This document shows, piece after piece, positions 47,832 through 59,324 of a stretch of DNA of 64,000 bases. Source of the stretch: Undaria pinnatifida (taxonomy: Eukaryota; Sar; Phaeophyceae; Laminariales; Alariaceae); contig JABAKD010000009.1 of NCBI GenBank assembly GCA_012845835.1, positions 10,414,785 to 10,478,784 on the forward strand, in the 5' to 3' direction. A program made the position numbers and the translations under genes. The notes beneath the pieces were generated by a model. It saw nothing but the letters and a program-made list of their open reading frames with translations, did no database searches and was not told the origin of the DNA. Each line of letters starts with the position of its first letter. The stretch's first letter is position 1.

Positions 47832-48270
47832 GAAACGCGTACATGTCGCTCAAGCAGAATGTTGGAAGGGGTAAGGGTCAGTCGAAGGGAGATGACCCAC
47901 ATGCTCTCTACGCCGGCGGTGCACAACCAGCCGGTGCAGGGGGCAATGGGATGGGGAGGAACTCGAAAGGAAAACAGAAAAACAGACAGCATCGCGACAG
48001 CAGTTCATGTGATGTATTTTCACACAGCAGAGTAGTGGACTTTAGCTGTGTAAAAATACATCACACGAACTGCTGTCGCGATGCTGTCTGTTTTTCTGTT
48101 TTCCTTTCGAGTTCCTCCCCATCCCATTGCCCCCTGCACCGGCTGGTTGTGCGCCGCCGGCGTAGAGAGCATGTGGGTCATCTCCCTTCGACTGACCCTT
48201 ACCCCTTCCAACATTCTGCTTGAGCGACATGTACGCGTTTCTTACTACCTCTTCAATGTTGGAACGAGTC
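47832..48270. repeat. Long inverted repeat of copia gag sequence
   Basis: A plus-sense gag 3' segment (47,832-48,030) faces the minus-sense gag (48,050-48,250), separated by a ~20-bp centre near 48,040. The plus arm continues on the other side of the Harbinger insertion at 40,153-40,206. The original palindrome therefore had arms of about 250 bp and arose before the Harbinger insertion. Confidence 0.85.
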
Positions 48271-49066
48271 AGGCCAGGGCTAGACAACAGGATTTTCTTC
48301 TCCACCTCGTAAGACGCTGAGAGGTTCTGGACAATATGTACATTGACGTCATCATCATCCTTTGTTCCCCCTAGCATTGCAAGCTTTTGCAATGTCTGTT
48401 CTTTGCGGCTCAAGTATTCTACAGGGTCTTCACCCTCTACCATTGAGATGGAGTCGAACTCCTGCGCTACCCTTCGTTTTTCCATGATTGTCTTTGGAGC
48501 ATAAAAATCGGTCATGACTTCCACGCTCCGCTAGGCGACTTGGTCTCTAGCATCCTGGTTAAACACGGGGGGTCAGAGTCCAAAGCTTCCAGCAAAAACT
48601 CCCAAGCCATTCTAGCATACATGATTGTCGAAGCCGAGTGCCTCAACAGCAAGTCCTCATTCGTGAGGGAGTCATCCGCTACTCTAACAGGGTTGGGTGT
48701 CTCTCTGTAGGCATCCCTGCATCCTTTTATACTAGTGAACGACGTAAATTTCTCTTTCCAGAGGGGCCACGTGTCCCTCTTACTAATAAACTTGGGGGGA
48801 CGGTTGCTACCAAAATACCCGCCCGGATGGGCCAGACCTAGCACAACAGGCGCAAGCGACGGGGAAGAGGCTGGGGTTTCGCGTACCTCAGCTTCCGGTG
48901 TGGCTCCTTCCAGGAGAACCACTCTCCTCTGGAAGTCTGCCAGCTGCTCCAAAATGGCGGGTGTAATCCCGCCGCTGCTCCCTTGGGCTTCACTCGAATC
49001 GGTGTCCCCCCATGGCTCCGGCTGATTTCTCCAGCTAGCTCTTTTCCGCAGAAAAGCCCACGTCAC
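48042..49066 (-). pseudogene. Ty1/copia gag (UBN2-type), one frameshift
   Basis: Two minus frames (49,066-48,512 and 48,524-48,042) join into one gag. The first has F-I-S-K-R-D-T-W-P-L-W-K-E-K-F and L-E-A-L-D-S-D-P-P. The second has V-E-V-M-T-D-F-Y-A-P-K, S-I-S-M-V-E-G-E-D-P-V-E-Y-L-S-R, S-S-P-G-L-T-R-S-N-I-E-E-V-V and a Gly/Lys-rich end. This order fits copia capsid proteins of the gag-polypeptide/UBN2 group. A frameshift at about 48,515 and the palindrome at 48,040 disrupt it. No zinc knuckle remains. It lies just inside the 5' LTR, as expected. Confidence 0.8.
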
Positions 49067-49123
49067 TCAACACCCTTTTCTTCGAACAGGGAAAGTACCG
49101 CGTACGATACGCGATAATTATCG

Positions 49124-49407
49124 TGTTTGTTGATCCCTACGAAGCGTAGAGGGCTTACCCGTTGAGCTGACAATAGTGGGGTAGTGGAGTCACCGGTATG
49201 AAGGCAAGTATAAGACGGAGTATATATTACGTTGCTCCTAGCCAAGGCGCAGCGTGGAGTGCGCTCGCCAGAAAGAAAGGCGGATAAATAGGCGGAGTAT
49301 TTCCACCATCCCGATATCCCGCTATCATGTAGCCAACTTATCACTGGAAACCCCTACAGTACTCAACCGTCATCATATCCGCATCATATCCAAGCATACA
49401 ATCAACA
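49124..49407 (-). repeat. 5' LTR of the nested copia element
   Basis: These 284 bp, TGTTTGTTGATCCC...CAATCAACA on the plus strand, are nearly identical to 31,858-32,146. They are followed by the target duplication AGTTC. Confidence 0.9.
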
Positions 49408-49412
49408 AGTTC

Positions 49413-50515
49413 CGATGCGCCGTGCAAGGCTTGCCGCTTTCTACTTGAATTGGGGTGTCATGTATGTTTAGTGTGCCGGGCATCGCGTGGAGAAACGGCT
49501 GGTCTGGTGCTGGATTACCTGTGCTCATGATCTGGCACAGGTGCATGTGTGTCGTGTGTCTACGTCGATTGTATCACGCGAGGGCTACCTCATCGTCACG
49601 TGGTCATCAATCTCCATGACACACCCGCCTTCCAACGCTCACGAACTCCGCTGTGCGTATGACATGGATCGAGTTCGTTGCTTGTTACCCAAAGCATGCC
49701 GTGGCACCTGCCCCTTACAGACGCTTGTGGCGAGCTTTGGCGAAGACTCTAGTCTCCCTCCCCGTCAGTGGATCGTCCGGTCCCGGCGGTCGTGCTGTCT
49801 CCTGTAACTAGTCCAGAGAGGTTTGCGAAGACTCTAGTCTCCCTCCGCCAGCGGATCGTCCGGTCCCGGTGGTCGTGTTGTCTCCTGCAACTAGTCCAGA
49901 GAAGTTGTGTGCGCGGCGTGACAGCCTCGGTTGGCTAGCTTGCTCAAGTTGTGTCGGACGTTCCGTCAGTCAGTGGTGACTGCGTGATGCGTCGCCAGCG
50001 TGTCGGCCTGTGAGAGCCATGGGGTCAGGTCACCTCTGTGCCCACACGCCGTTTCAACCATGATCCGGGGACGATGCCTGCCATCGCTGCCTCCGTGACT
50101 TCCCATGATATTGTTACATTGAGGTGAAGCACCCCCTTCACTCGGTCTTGTAACGGCCGGTAAGATCGGCCAGATACTTCAGTAGGATCATGACCCCGAT
50201 CCCAATGAAAGCAGACAACTTGTTCGCTTCCGTCGACGAAAGCCCTGACCCTTTCGCCTCTGTAGAAATAAATGCAGGAGGTGGATTCGCTGGTGAGGTA
50301 TCAATGTCAGCCGAACACGGCCACCCTTCCGAAATAACTATTGCGCCTCCGCCGTTCACGGTAGCTAAAGGATTTTATCGTACGCTCATTGCGCCCCATT
50401 GTCTGCCTTCCTGCATGCTTTGAGGGACAGTCCCGTTTCCAGAACGTTTTCGAGTTGAAATTCTTCTCCGCCCGAGGGACTCGACAGCGATGGGCGCCGC
50501 TGCGTGCTTGACTGG
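49413..50515. other. Right flank of the copia nest; tandem repeat and unassigned frames
   Basis: An ~85-bp unit ('cgaagactctagtctccctcc' to 'actagtccagaga') is duplicated at about 49,740-49,905. A minus frame at 50,138-50,359 contains a short hydrophobic segment (G-I-G-V-M-I-L-L-K-Y-L) but is only 73 codons and unassigned. Confidence 0.45.
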
Positions 50516-50797
50516 TGTTGATAGATCTCTAAAGGTGTACGCGTAGCTGGCGCGGGAAGGCGTGATGATGACTCCAGACGGTGACACAGAACTCTTATAT
50601 TATCCAGCCGTCGAGCCTGACTCGGTCTCATATGGAGCAAAACTACGAGTGACAGCTCATGGCAAATCATGCCGGGAAACATCCGGCCAAACAATCCCCT
50701 CACACCTTATTAATTATACATGAATCCTTACCAACATACGGAACTCCATGAGATATAAGATGGATCATAACCGTCATGTTCATGAGGACAATCAACA
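50516..50797 (-). repeat. 3' LTR of the gag-only element
   Basis: It matches 54,459-54,735 with small indels ('ttattaattatacatgaatcc' versus 'ttatacatgaatccc'). Confidence 0.9.
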
Positions 50798-53387
50798 TCC
50801 CGCCTCCTCATTATACACGACGAATACACTTGATATCCCCCCTGCTTTGTGCATGACAAGGCACGACATCGCAGGGTTGATACATCGTCATATCGTAATG
50901 AACTTATATCAAACTCAGAACTCCAACAAACTCGAAACCAAAATTCCAGTCCTCAATTCAACAAGTCCTCCAAGTCTCAAACCAAGTAACAACAGTCTCA
51001 TGCTGCAAACATCAACTACTCTCGAAAACTATTGCCAGGTGAAAACGACAATAATAATTATATTCTCGGAAATGACCAGGTAAAAACAGCGTCATCCTCG
51101 AAATTAGCCACAGAAAACGGCATTTTTCTTCGGATTTATGGCTCAAATAAACTCACTGATTATCCCCGATTTCCTCGAGATACTATTACTCAGTACGGGG
51201 CCTACAAGCTGGAAAAACAAACTCCGCATTATTATACAAAAACGCAAACAACCGCAGAAACTCGATTTAATCGTACTCTGCGCACTGCACTGCGAAAAGC
51301 ATCCCCCCTCCTCCGTGCACGACGAAATGTGTAGCACACACGTAGCGGCGGGATGTTGCACTGTGCTCAAAAAATCAAACTCGAATAATACCTGGTAACC
51401 AAATATCTCCCCCCAATAATAAGCTCCCGCAAAACGGGGGTTCGCACGTCGATGTACTTCGAGTTCGACGTACACATTGGGTTTGGTGCCAGGTTCTTCG
51501 CCCCCTCGTTATGCTCGAAAACCGCAATGTACGTCATACAAAACCCCGGGACATTAAAATCCACACATACCGCGAGAATATCACCATCTTCATGGTGTCT
51601 GCCAGATTAAAACGGCATTGATTGTCCAATACGGCGGTACCGACTCAAACAGACATAGTAATCAACTCGCAAAATCAAACTATAGTACTTCGTTATTCCT
51701 GACGAGTATGCATAACATCGGTGCTATACATATTTCAAGTATGCATGGGGTAAGTCCGCGCGATCAGACAACGCATAACCAACGCGTCAGCGGGACAATA
51801 CTCGTACTCAAGTCACGAATACTCGAACTAGACCGAACGCGCCTCTGCGCAGCTCGTGGTCTGTTCAATCTCGGGGCGATTTGTCATTGGCCGAGATTTG
51901 TCATACCAACAATAAACAATCCTCATCCTATGACAAAAAACAAGAAAAACAATCAAGTCCATCTTAAGCAGGCTGACAATCAACGTTCGAACAACAAAAT
52001 CACAATCACCCAGCATCATACCCAGTCATTTCAACCCCAATGCCCCAAACACTACTGCTGGTGGTCCCTCCGCTGCGGCAGCCTCCTTCCGGTCTCATGG
52101 CATCGCCGCAGCTCGGGCACTCCAGCCTATCCTCCTGAATGAAGCAGCCGTTCCTGGCGCAAGATTGACTCCACACAAGCAGCGGATGGATCGTGCAATC
52201 GAGCGATTAGGTCGGCATAGGTTGAACTGCTCTTTTCATCAAAAATCCCTCGCACATGCTCAGTTGCCCTGTTTTTGGATTGCTCACCAAGAGCCCTCTA
52301 GTCTATACTCATACCAGTTATACCTGCATGGAAATCTTTAGTAACAGCAGTATCGCAATGCTACACTGGGGGGTACTCCACCGTTGCGCAATGATCCGCA
52401 ACGCAGGCAGTATCTGGGCGTATCATATACTCGCAGACAAGTCGATGTACAATCGATCGTGCTGGTGTATCATTCGTACTCGTATCCTCTTGTATCGATA
52501 ACTACCAACAGACGTGCGGATAGCACGGGATGTATTGCTGTAGTACTGCATGCTGTTTCTACACTACAAATGGGGAACGTCACACGTCAAAGACATGCCG
52601 GGTACATCAGTTGACGGCACTCTTGCCCCTTGACAGACTTGACGGACAGCTGTCAAGGACTTATACACCCATTACTACTGTAGTCCAAAAATATCTTGAC
52701 GGGACAAAACTACTCTTAGAATGCCGATGCAAGCACAACAATGCTTTGCATGCAAATATAATCAAAGATGCAAAATAATGCAGCAAATAACGTGCACATT
52801 TGTCGGCATTTCGACGACGGTTCAATATACCGACAACTTGCAATTTGGCAGTAGGCACATCATGCAGCACCATGTTCAGCAGTGAGTCAGCAGCACCATA
52901 AACCAAGCGAAATCCCAGTTCAAAGGGCACTACTAGCAACACAGGTTGATCACTCCTGTACTGCTCATCATGCATAGTCTTCAAGGCGCGTGCTTGTATT
53001 TTTAGCATTGCTCGGCACACACGCGAAAACGTACCTCTACGACCCCTGCCCTAAATTTTGCAAGTAATTGATTCACGTAATTTCCGTACTGCTGTACTCT
53101 GCTGTACCGATGATATGATATGATACAACATGTACTGCTGTGTATGCACTCTTTCAGCATTTCACTTTCACGTATAAAACTCAACTCCGACTTACTGTGC
53201 CCCGCCCGGGCGCTCCACCAGGCAGCCACAACACGGAATCAGACATGTTAGTTCTGCAGTACGTCTACTACAGATCACTTCAGTCATCCTTCACTCTCAA
53301 TCAATCTCAATCTTGGAGGGTAGTGCGAAATTCTCAAATCAACATGAAACAAGCCAAAACGAAAAAACATCAGCAGCAAGCAAAATA
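50798..53387. other. Interior of the gag-only element; no gene recognised
   Basis: Scattered short open frames without motifs, in AT-richer DNA. No protease, integrase or RT signature was seen on either strand. Confidence 0.5.
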
Positions 53388-54385
53388 TCACGTGCCTGGT
53401 GCGGGCCTAAGCCCTCGCTGATGGCCCGTTGTTCCTTTCTCCTTCACTCGCGCTCGTTTTGGGCATCTCCTCCTTTCGCGTCCATGCTCCGACCTCCAAC
53501 CGATGGTGCAGACCCTTCCACTAGTGCCCACCACCGCTCTCTCCACGTTGTTCCAGAATTCAAACGCGTGTTCCATCGCGCTCAAAATCTCCTCAACCTC
53601 TCTCCCGGCACCAGCCGGCCAAGTAATCCCATCTCTCCTTTTCTCTTCTCTTGTACAAGATAAGGTAGCCACAGATTCAGGCACAGGCCTGGCTGTACTG
53701 CGGGCTTGCAGATACAGTGGTAACAGCGGTTCCAGCGGCGGCGCTGGCAGCGGCGACGGCAACATTGGCAACAGTGGCGATGACAGCGGCGGTGACCATG
53801 ACGGCGGCTGTGATGACGGCTGTAGCGGCGGCGGCGGTGGCGGCGGCGGTGGCGGCGGTGGTAATGACGGCTCTTCGTCCTGCAGATGGGGCGACTGGGG
53901 CAGCTGCTGCCTCTGCAACAACTGTTTCTTTCCAGCGCCACCGCCACCAGCGCCATGCAGATCTACCAGCTTCGGCTCATTTTTGGCTTTGCTGGGACCG
54001 CGCAGTTGCTGCTGGGGCGAAACACCCTTACTCTCCTTCTCTCTCTCTTCTCTCTCTCTCTCTCTTCTCTCTCGCTCTCTCTCTCGCTCTCTCTTTTCTC
54101 TCTCTCATTCTCGAATAAAGTCACTCTTTCGTCCATTTTCCGCACTACATTTGCGTGAAGCTCGTGCTCCTCGCGGAGAAGTCGTAATGCGTCATGCATC
54201 ATCGACACCCGCCAGGACCAAAACGAAGTCATGCCATACACCTCTTCAGTATATGACGCTCGCAGGGCTGCCTCAGCGAGTCCGACATCTTTTTCATGCT
54301 TCTGTAACGTTATCTGGATCTTGAGTAGTTTTATTTCCTCTTTTATATACTCCACACTAATGCCAGAATCCCCCGGACCTGACAT
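53388..54385 (-). CDS. Gag-like coiled-coil and Pro-rich protein, two overlapping frames
   Basis: Frame 1 (54,385-53,963) starts M-S-G-P-G-D-S and is predicted helical: K-E-E-I-K-L-L-K-I-Q-I, then L-R-L-L-R-E-E-H-E-L-H-A-N-V-V. It ends in a long Arg/Glu run from CT-repeat DNA. Frame 2 (53,921-53,388, open further upstream in that frame) begins with a Gln-rich part, has a run of 12 Pro, and ends with E-V-E-E-I-L-S-A-M-E-H-A-F-E-F-W and a basic tail. The second frame probably continues the first after a frameshift near 53,990-54,000. The position just inside the 5' LTR argues for a gag role. No known domain was recognised. Confidence 0.5.
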
Positions 54386-54458
54386 GGCTCTTCCCCACCT
54401 CTATAGGCTGGCCTTGGCTTCGCTTACCAATAGAAATCAACCGGCTAACTCACTAGTG

Positions 54459-54735
54459 TGTTGATAGATCTCTAAAGGTGTACGCGTAGCTGGCGCGGGA
54501 AGGCGTGATGATGACTCCAGACGGCGACACAGAACTCTTATATTATCCAGCCGTCGAGCCTGACTCGGTCTCATATGGAGCAAAACTACGAGTGACAGCT
54601 CATCATGGCAAATCATGCCGGGAAACATCCGGCCAAACAATCCCCTCACACCTTATACATGAATCCCTTACGAACATACGGAACTCCATGATATAAGATG
54701 GATCATAACCGTCATGTTCATGAGGACAATCAACA
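54459..54735 (-). repeat. 5' LTR of the gag-only element
   Basis: This is the right-hand LTR, TG...CA, followed by the CTGG duplication. Confidence 0.9.
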
Positions 54736-54839
54736 CTGGTAGGTCGGCGAGACTGCGCGCGGAGCGGTCCGTGCCTCCATCTAGTACTACCCTCATCACC
54801 CGCTTCCCCACGCATTCCTCTGTGCTGATGTTAGCCAGT

Positions 54840-56280
54840 CTGTGCGCGGAAACTATAAAACCCGTTTTTGAGGGGGACAGGATCTGACAGTCTGTGGAAG
54901 GAAATGCATCAGTTTATTAAGTGCATCCTGTAAGTCGTATAACCGGTGAGGGGAGGGCGGAGCTTTTAAGGGCGTGGGGCCCTGTGTTTGAACAAGAGGG
55001 AGCGGGGGGGGGGTGGGGTAAACGGGCGGGACAACTCCATCTGTGCGCGAAAACTATGAATCCTTTAAAGGAACAAATCTGATGGTTGTGGAAGGAATGC
55101 ATCAGTGTATCATGTATATTCTGTAAGTCGTACAACCAGTGAGGAGAAGGCGGAGTGTTCGAAGGGGTGGGGGGGGGGGGGGGTCAACAGATTCAGGTCG
55201 CACAGATGTAGGGGTTTGCTATACGCGTGGTGCTAGGTCAAAACTATAAATCCTTTAAGGGAACGAACCTGATGGTTGTGGAAGGAATGCATCAGTGTAT
55301 CATGTATATCCTGTAAGTCGTACAACCAGTGAGGAGAAGGCGGAGTGTTCGAAGGGGGGGGGGGGGGGGGTCAGCAGATTTAGGTCGCATAGATGTAGGG
55401 GTTGGCCATACGCGTGGTGCTAGGTCAAAACTATAAATCCTTCAAGGGAACGAATCCGATGGTTGTGGAAGGAAATGCATCAGTGTATCATGTATATCCT
55501 GTAAGTCGTACAACCAGTGAGGAGAAGGCGGAGTGTTCGAAGGGGTGGGGGGGGGGAGTCAACAGCTTTAGGTCATATAGCTGTAGGGGTTTGCTATACG
55601 CGTGGGGCTAGGTCAAAACTATATATCCTTTAAGGGAACAAATCTGATGGTTGTGGAAGGAGTGCATCAGTGTATCATGTATATCCTGTAAGTCGTACAA
55701 CCAGTGAGGAGAAGGCGGAGTGTTCGAGGGGTGGGGGGGTGGGGGGGTCTACAGCTTTAGGTCGCATAGATGTAGGGGTTTGCTATACGCGTGGTGCTAG
55801 GTCTAGGCGATGGTGCGGGTCGTGGGGAAGGAGGGGGCGTTGGGGGGGGCGGGGGGGGGGGGGGGGGGGGGGGATTGGAGCTACAGCATGGATGGCTAGA
55901 AAGATAATGAGGTGATATCGAATGTGTGGTAGTGTTTATTACTCTGGCAGATTTCGTTTTTAGGTGGGGCGTTTGAACAAGAGGGGGCGGGGGAAAAAGG
56001 GGGGAGTGGGGGGGGGATGAATTAGAGCTACGGCATGGATAGCTAGAGAGACAATGAGGTGATATCAGCCGCCTGGTAGTGTTTATTACTAAGGCAAATT
56101 TTGATTTTGGGTGGGGCGTTCGAACACGTTTGAACAAGAGGGATCGGGGGGGGATGGGGGGTGGGGGGCGGGCGGGACAACTCAATATGTGCGCGGAAAC
56201 TATAAATCCTTTAAGGGGACAAACCTGACCGTTGTAGAAGGAATGCATCACTTTATATCACCTGCCTGGTATTGCTTATT
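54840..56280. repeat. Tandem array of ~190-bp units with long G runs
   Basis: At least five units begin near 54,842, 55,040, 55,231, 55,420 and 55,610. Shared blocks are 'aactataaatcctttaaggg', 'gatggttgtggaaggaatgcatcagtgtatcatg' in shorter pieces, and 'gtaagtcgtacaaccagtgaggag', followed by runs of up to about 20 G. A related unit recurs near 56,190. The segment at 55,755-55,900 matches 30,950-31,110. The Gly-rich open frames are artefacts. Confidence 0.85.
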
Positions 56281-56389
56281 ATTCTAGCAGATTTGATGTT
56301 AGGTGTAATACACAATACAGTTTTTAGGTGTGGTATACAACGTGTTATAGCTTCGTGGTGTGTTGTGGTGTGCTATTGTACATGGATTG

Positions 56390-57045
56390 TAATATAGACC
56401 ATTTCAATCAATAGGTGCAACCATGTAGTTATCATGATTTTGCCGTGCCAATGTGGGGCTCTGACGTCGCTAATTACAAGACAGAGGTACATATAGCAGA
56501 ATACAACAATCGAGGTGATGTGGTCATGCAATGTCACCACCATTGAGCACGGGGGGGAGAAGTGCAAATGGTCAGTGTTTTGAAGGAACGGTTGACGCAC
56601 CCGCGCTCAATTACATTACTTTGTTAGGCATACTTCGTTTGGCAGAGGTTGGAAGGCGATCATGCAGACGGTAGGTACGAAATACCGTACGAAATAGGTT
56701 GGTAGTGTGGACTACCACAATGTTAGCATATCTGCCCGTACTTCCTTTTGACATTATCCTTTGCTAATGTACCATTATACGCCCATGATATTTACCGTGC
56801 CGATATGGGGCTCTGAGGTTGCCAATTCCAAGACAGATATACCTATTTCAAATATAGCAAGCGAGGTGATGTGGTGTTATGCAATATCACCACCATTGAA
56901 CACGAGGGGGAGAAGAAGTGCAACTCGTCAGGGTTTTGAAAGGAACGCTTGATGTGCCCGCGCTCAATTACGTTACTTCGTTAGGCATATGCTACTTCGT
57001 TTGTTTGGTAGAGGTTGTCAGGCGATCATGCAGGGATAAAATAAA
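56390..57045. repeat. Direct duplication of ~280 bp
   Basis: About 56,400-56,680 and 56,770-57,045 share 'atggggctctgaggttgc'-like, 'gcgaggtgatgtggt' and 'cccgcgctcaattac' blocks. No gene is supported. Confidence 0.7.
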
Positions 57046-57074
57046 TACAGTATACTACTTGTATGATCATTCTT

Positions 57075-57335
57075 TGTTGGGGGGATTCGGTCAGGAGTTT
57101 TGTTTCGTCTCGACCTCAGTACGCGATTCTCGGAACTGGAATTCTGGGTCAAATAGCTTCGTCCGAGCGCCATCTTCGGGGGGCGGCTCTAACGCCCCTC
57201 GCCCCGCCGTATCCGTTCCGCACCTCGACGTGAACGCGGATAGACGCTGAGCGAGACAAGCGAGAAGTGCGCTTTTTTCGTACTATGGACGTATACGCCC
57301 GTGCTATTTTTGGATCTTGGCAAATGTAGAGCTTG
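57075..57335 (+). repeat. Dispersed repeat C, copy 1
   Basis: It matches 61,700-61,985: 'cgattctcggaactggaatt', 'gtcaaatagcttcgt', 'tcttcggggggcggct', 'gccgtatccgttccgcacct' and 'gctgagcgagacaagcgaga'. Fragments also occur near 57,985-58,060 and 62,140-62,200. It could be a small non-autonomous element. Confidence 0.7.
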
Positions 57336-57484
57336 AACGAATAAATCAAGAGACAGCATTTTCAAATTGGCATCATCATTTCCAAATTGGCATCTAAATT
57401 TCTTCCTGAAAATGCTTTTTTCATGGCCGCTTCGAAGCGCTTGCATTGCCCTATCGTAACTACTACTGCTGTGCGCCGTTTCCT

Positions 57485-57915
57485 TTCGGCTCAGTGGGTA
57501 TAGTGCTATATAATCAACCAAAGATGTGTCCTGAGTACGATTTTCACCCAGATCATATTTGGTATTGAGGGGCGTGCGCGCTTGAGATGTTACGAATGGT
57601 TATCATAGTTGTTATTAATAGTGTTCTCCCGAGCACTACTAACTGTTGTAGTACGTGGATAGGGGATAGCTCCGGTGATCGCTCTTACGAAGTCGGTGAT
57701 AATTAATTTACGAACTCGAAAACATATGTGTTCTTTGTTTTTTTTCATAACCCACTCACTACTGTGAGTTTTACTGAGTCACGTGACAGTGAGTAGTGCT
57801 ACGTATGTGTCGTGAGTTCGATTCTCACCGACTTCATATTTTTGTCTTGTAAAAGCGTGCGCGCGGACACATTATGAATGGATATTTTTGTAGTTTAACA
57901 TATATATGTAGTAGC
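57485..57915 (+). repeat. tRNA-derived SINE-like copies (two)
   Basis: Two related stretches (about 57,485-57,600 and 57,770-57,890) combine a box-A-like 'ctcagtgggtatagtgc' with a box-B-like 'gagttcgattctcacc' or 'gagtacgattttcacc'. Each continues into a shared tail 'cgtgcgcgc...atgaatgg'. A third partial copy may start near 57,940. This fits a tRNA-derived SINE rather than a working tRNA gene. Confidence 0.45.
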
Positions 57916-58242
57916 ATTACCCACTGATCTACTGAGTCAAGTGATTAAGTAACTCAGTGGGCAGTGCTGTAGGATGTCTCGGTGAAATCACTTTGTTCGA
58001 AGGCCGCCGTTCAAGCGAGAAGCGCGCAAAATTTTGTATTTTGAACGGTACTCTCCAGTTATTGAAGTGGTACTCCGAGTGGGGGATGCGTGGTTGGTCG
58101 GTGTTGGGACGCGTGCTCCTCATTGGTTCCAGTGTCTTTATTGGTCTCTCCTAATGGCTCGCTGGATAGAATCAAACGCTTATATGAATTATTTTCTTAC
58201 ATTGAATACTAAACGACAGACATAACGGGGCTGCAGGGTAGC

Positions 58243-58446
58243 GCAGGGTAGAACAGGGTAAAACAGGGTAGAGCAGGTAGCGAGATGAGGGGCGTCCTGC
58301 TTGTCCCTTCATCGTCACCTACACTACCGCCCCTCTATGATGGCTTTAACGTGAGTGTGACATCTAATATCACGTGGTTTCACCTCAACCATGACATGGT
58401 TTCACGTCGAATCTATAAACTGTGTTTCTACGGAGGGCACTCCTTT
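58243..58446 (+). repeat. MITE-like dispersed repeat, direct copy
   Basis: Reverse-complement partner of 2,992-3,186. It is preceded by a short 'agggtagagcagggtaaaac'-type tandem motif (58,226-58,275). Confidence 0.6.
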
Positions 58447-59320
58447 ACAATATTGTTCGGATCTTGACGTATGGAGAGGTTGATAAAATAAAACTTGGCA
58501 ATACATTATTTCCACATTGGCGTCATATTTTGTCTCAAAAAAAATAATGATATTACTGTAAAAAAATCCCCGTGGTACTGCGGTAGGGATCATAGTTGTG
58601 CATTTGTTTGTTGAATTTCGGTAGGTACACGTACATACATACATGGATATAGACGTGGCAAGCGCACGCATGACTAAACGAGGAGAATGTAGTAGTGATT
58701 ACGATTACTGCGCCAGAAAAAGCCACACAGCAGCATTGCAGTGGCTGCGTCCTCGGGGCCTCGAGGGGTGTATTTTACAAGTTCCTCCTGTTGTTAAGCT
58801 GCGCCACGCGAAAGTAAGTAGATGTTATCCACGGAAGAAACCAGTGGTGGCATGCATTCGTCCCGGCATCGCATTATTTCGTCTTTTTTTTCCCCCGAGA
58901 AGACTCTAGGGAGAAGTATAGGCGGTGTGCTCAGTTGTTGCTGTGGTCCCTGACTCCGTTGCTGTGGTCGTTTGCCGGTCAACTGCAAGCGGTCGTGTTG
59001 GCACGTAACTGACAAAAAAGTTTGTGTTTTTTCGTACTTACTTGACGTGCTCCTTGCTGCTGATTGCTGATTGATCGTCTCTTCTAGTGTGATTTTCATT
59101 TGGCACAGTTCTACTTTCTAGCTTCTGGACATACAAGCCGTGGTCACAGGTGTCGTCCTCCCCTTACCCCCCCCGGTTATTGCCTTCAATTGTTTTGGTG
59201 CATAGGGTTCAGCACCCACTGATCGTCGATTTTTCATCGAGTGTTGCAACTCACGCTCTCGCGCTTTCCGCAAGTCAATTAGTGCTCAAGAAAAAGTCTC
59301 ACGAAAATTTATACGAGTAC
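58447..59320. other. No supported gene
   Basis: A plus frame at 58,643-58,909 lacks motifs. I see no splice-supported coding exon. Confidence 0.4.
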
Positions 59321-59324
59321 GCAC

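Larger units (their letters stand above)
31858..49407 (-). mobile_element. Ty1/copia LTR retrotransposon, minus orientation, opened by nested insertions
   Basis: LTRs of 289 bp (31,858-32,146) and 284 bp (49,124-49,407) are nearly identical, run TG...CA, and lie in the same orientation. Both outer flanks are AGTTC (31,853-31,857 and 49,408-49,412), a perfect 5-bp target duplication, so the two LTRs belong to a single insertion. On the minus strand the order is 5' LTR, copia-type gag (49,066-48,042), nested insertions, copia RNase H (33,476-33,132), the purine tract GAGGCAGGGAGGC (32,159-32,147) as PPT, and 3' LTR. RT and integrase were not found, so this copy is non-autonomous. The high LTR identity indicates a fairly recent insertion despite the heavy nesting. 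Confidence 0.9.
50516..54735 (-). mobile_element. Non-autonomous LTR element with gag-like frames only
   Basis: Near-identical LTRs lie at 50,516-50,797 and 54,459-54,735, TGTTGATAG...CAATCAACA on the plus strand. The flanks share CTGG (50,512-50,515 and 54,736-54,739), a 4-bp duplication. On the minus strand the purine tract GAGGAGGCGGGA precedes the left LTR, so the 5' LTR is on the right. Minus frames of coiled-coil and Pro-rich type lie directly inside it (54,385-53,388). No pol motif was found in the remaining 2.6 kb. The LTR ends resemble those of the 17.5-kb copia element. Confidence 0.85.

Noticed and set aside
55400..56251. Gly-rich and Pro-rich frames near 55-56 kb
   Set aside because: They arise from the G-run satellite; the reading frame changes from unit to unit.
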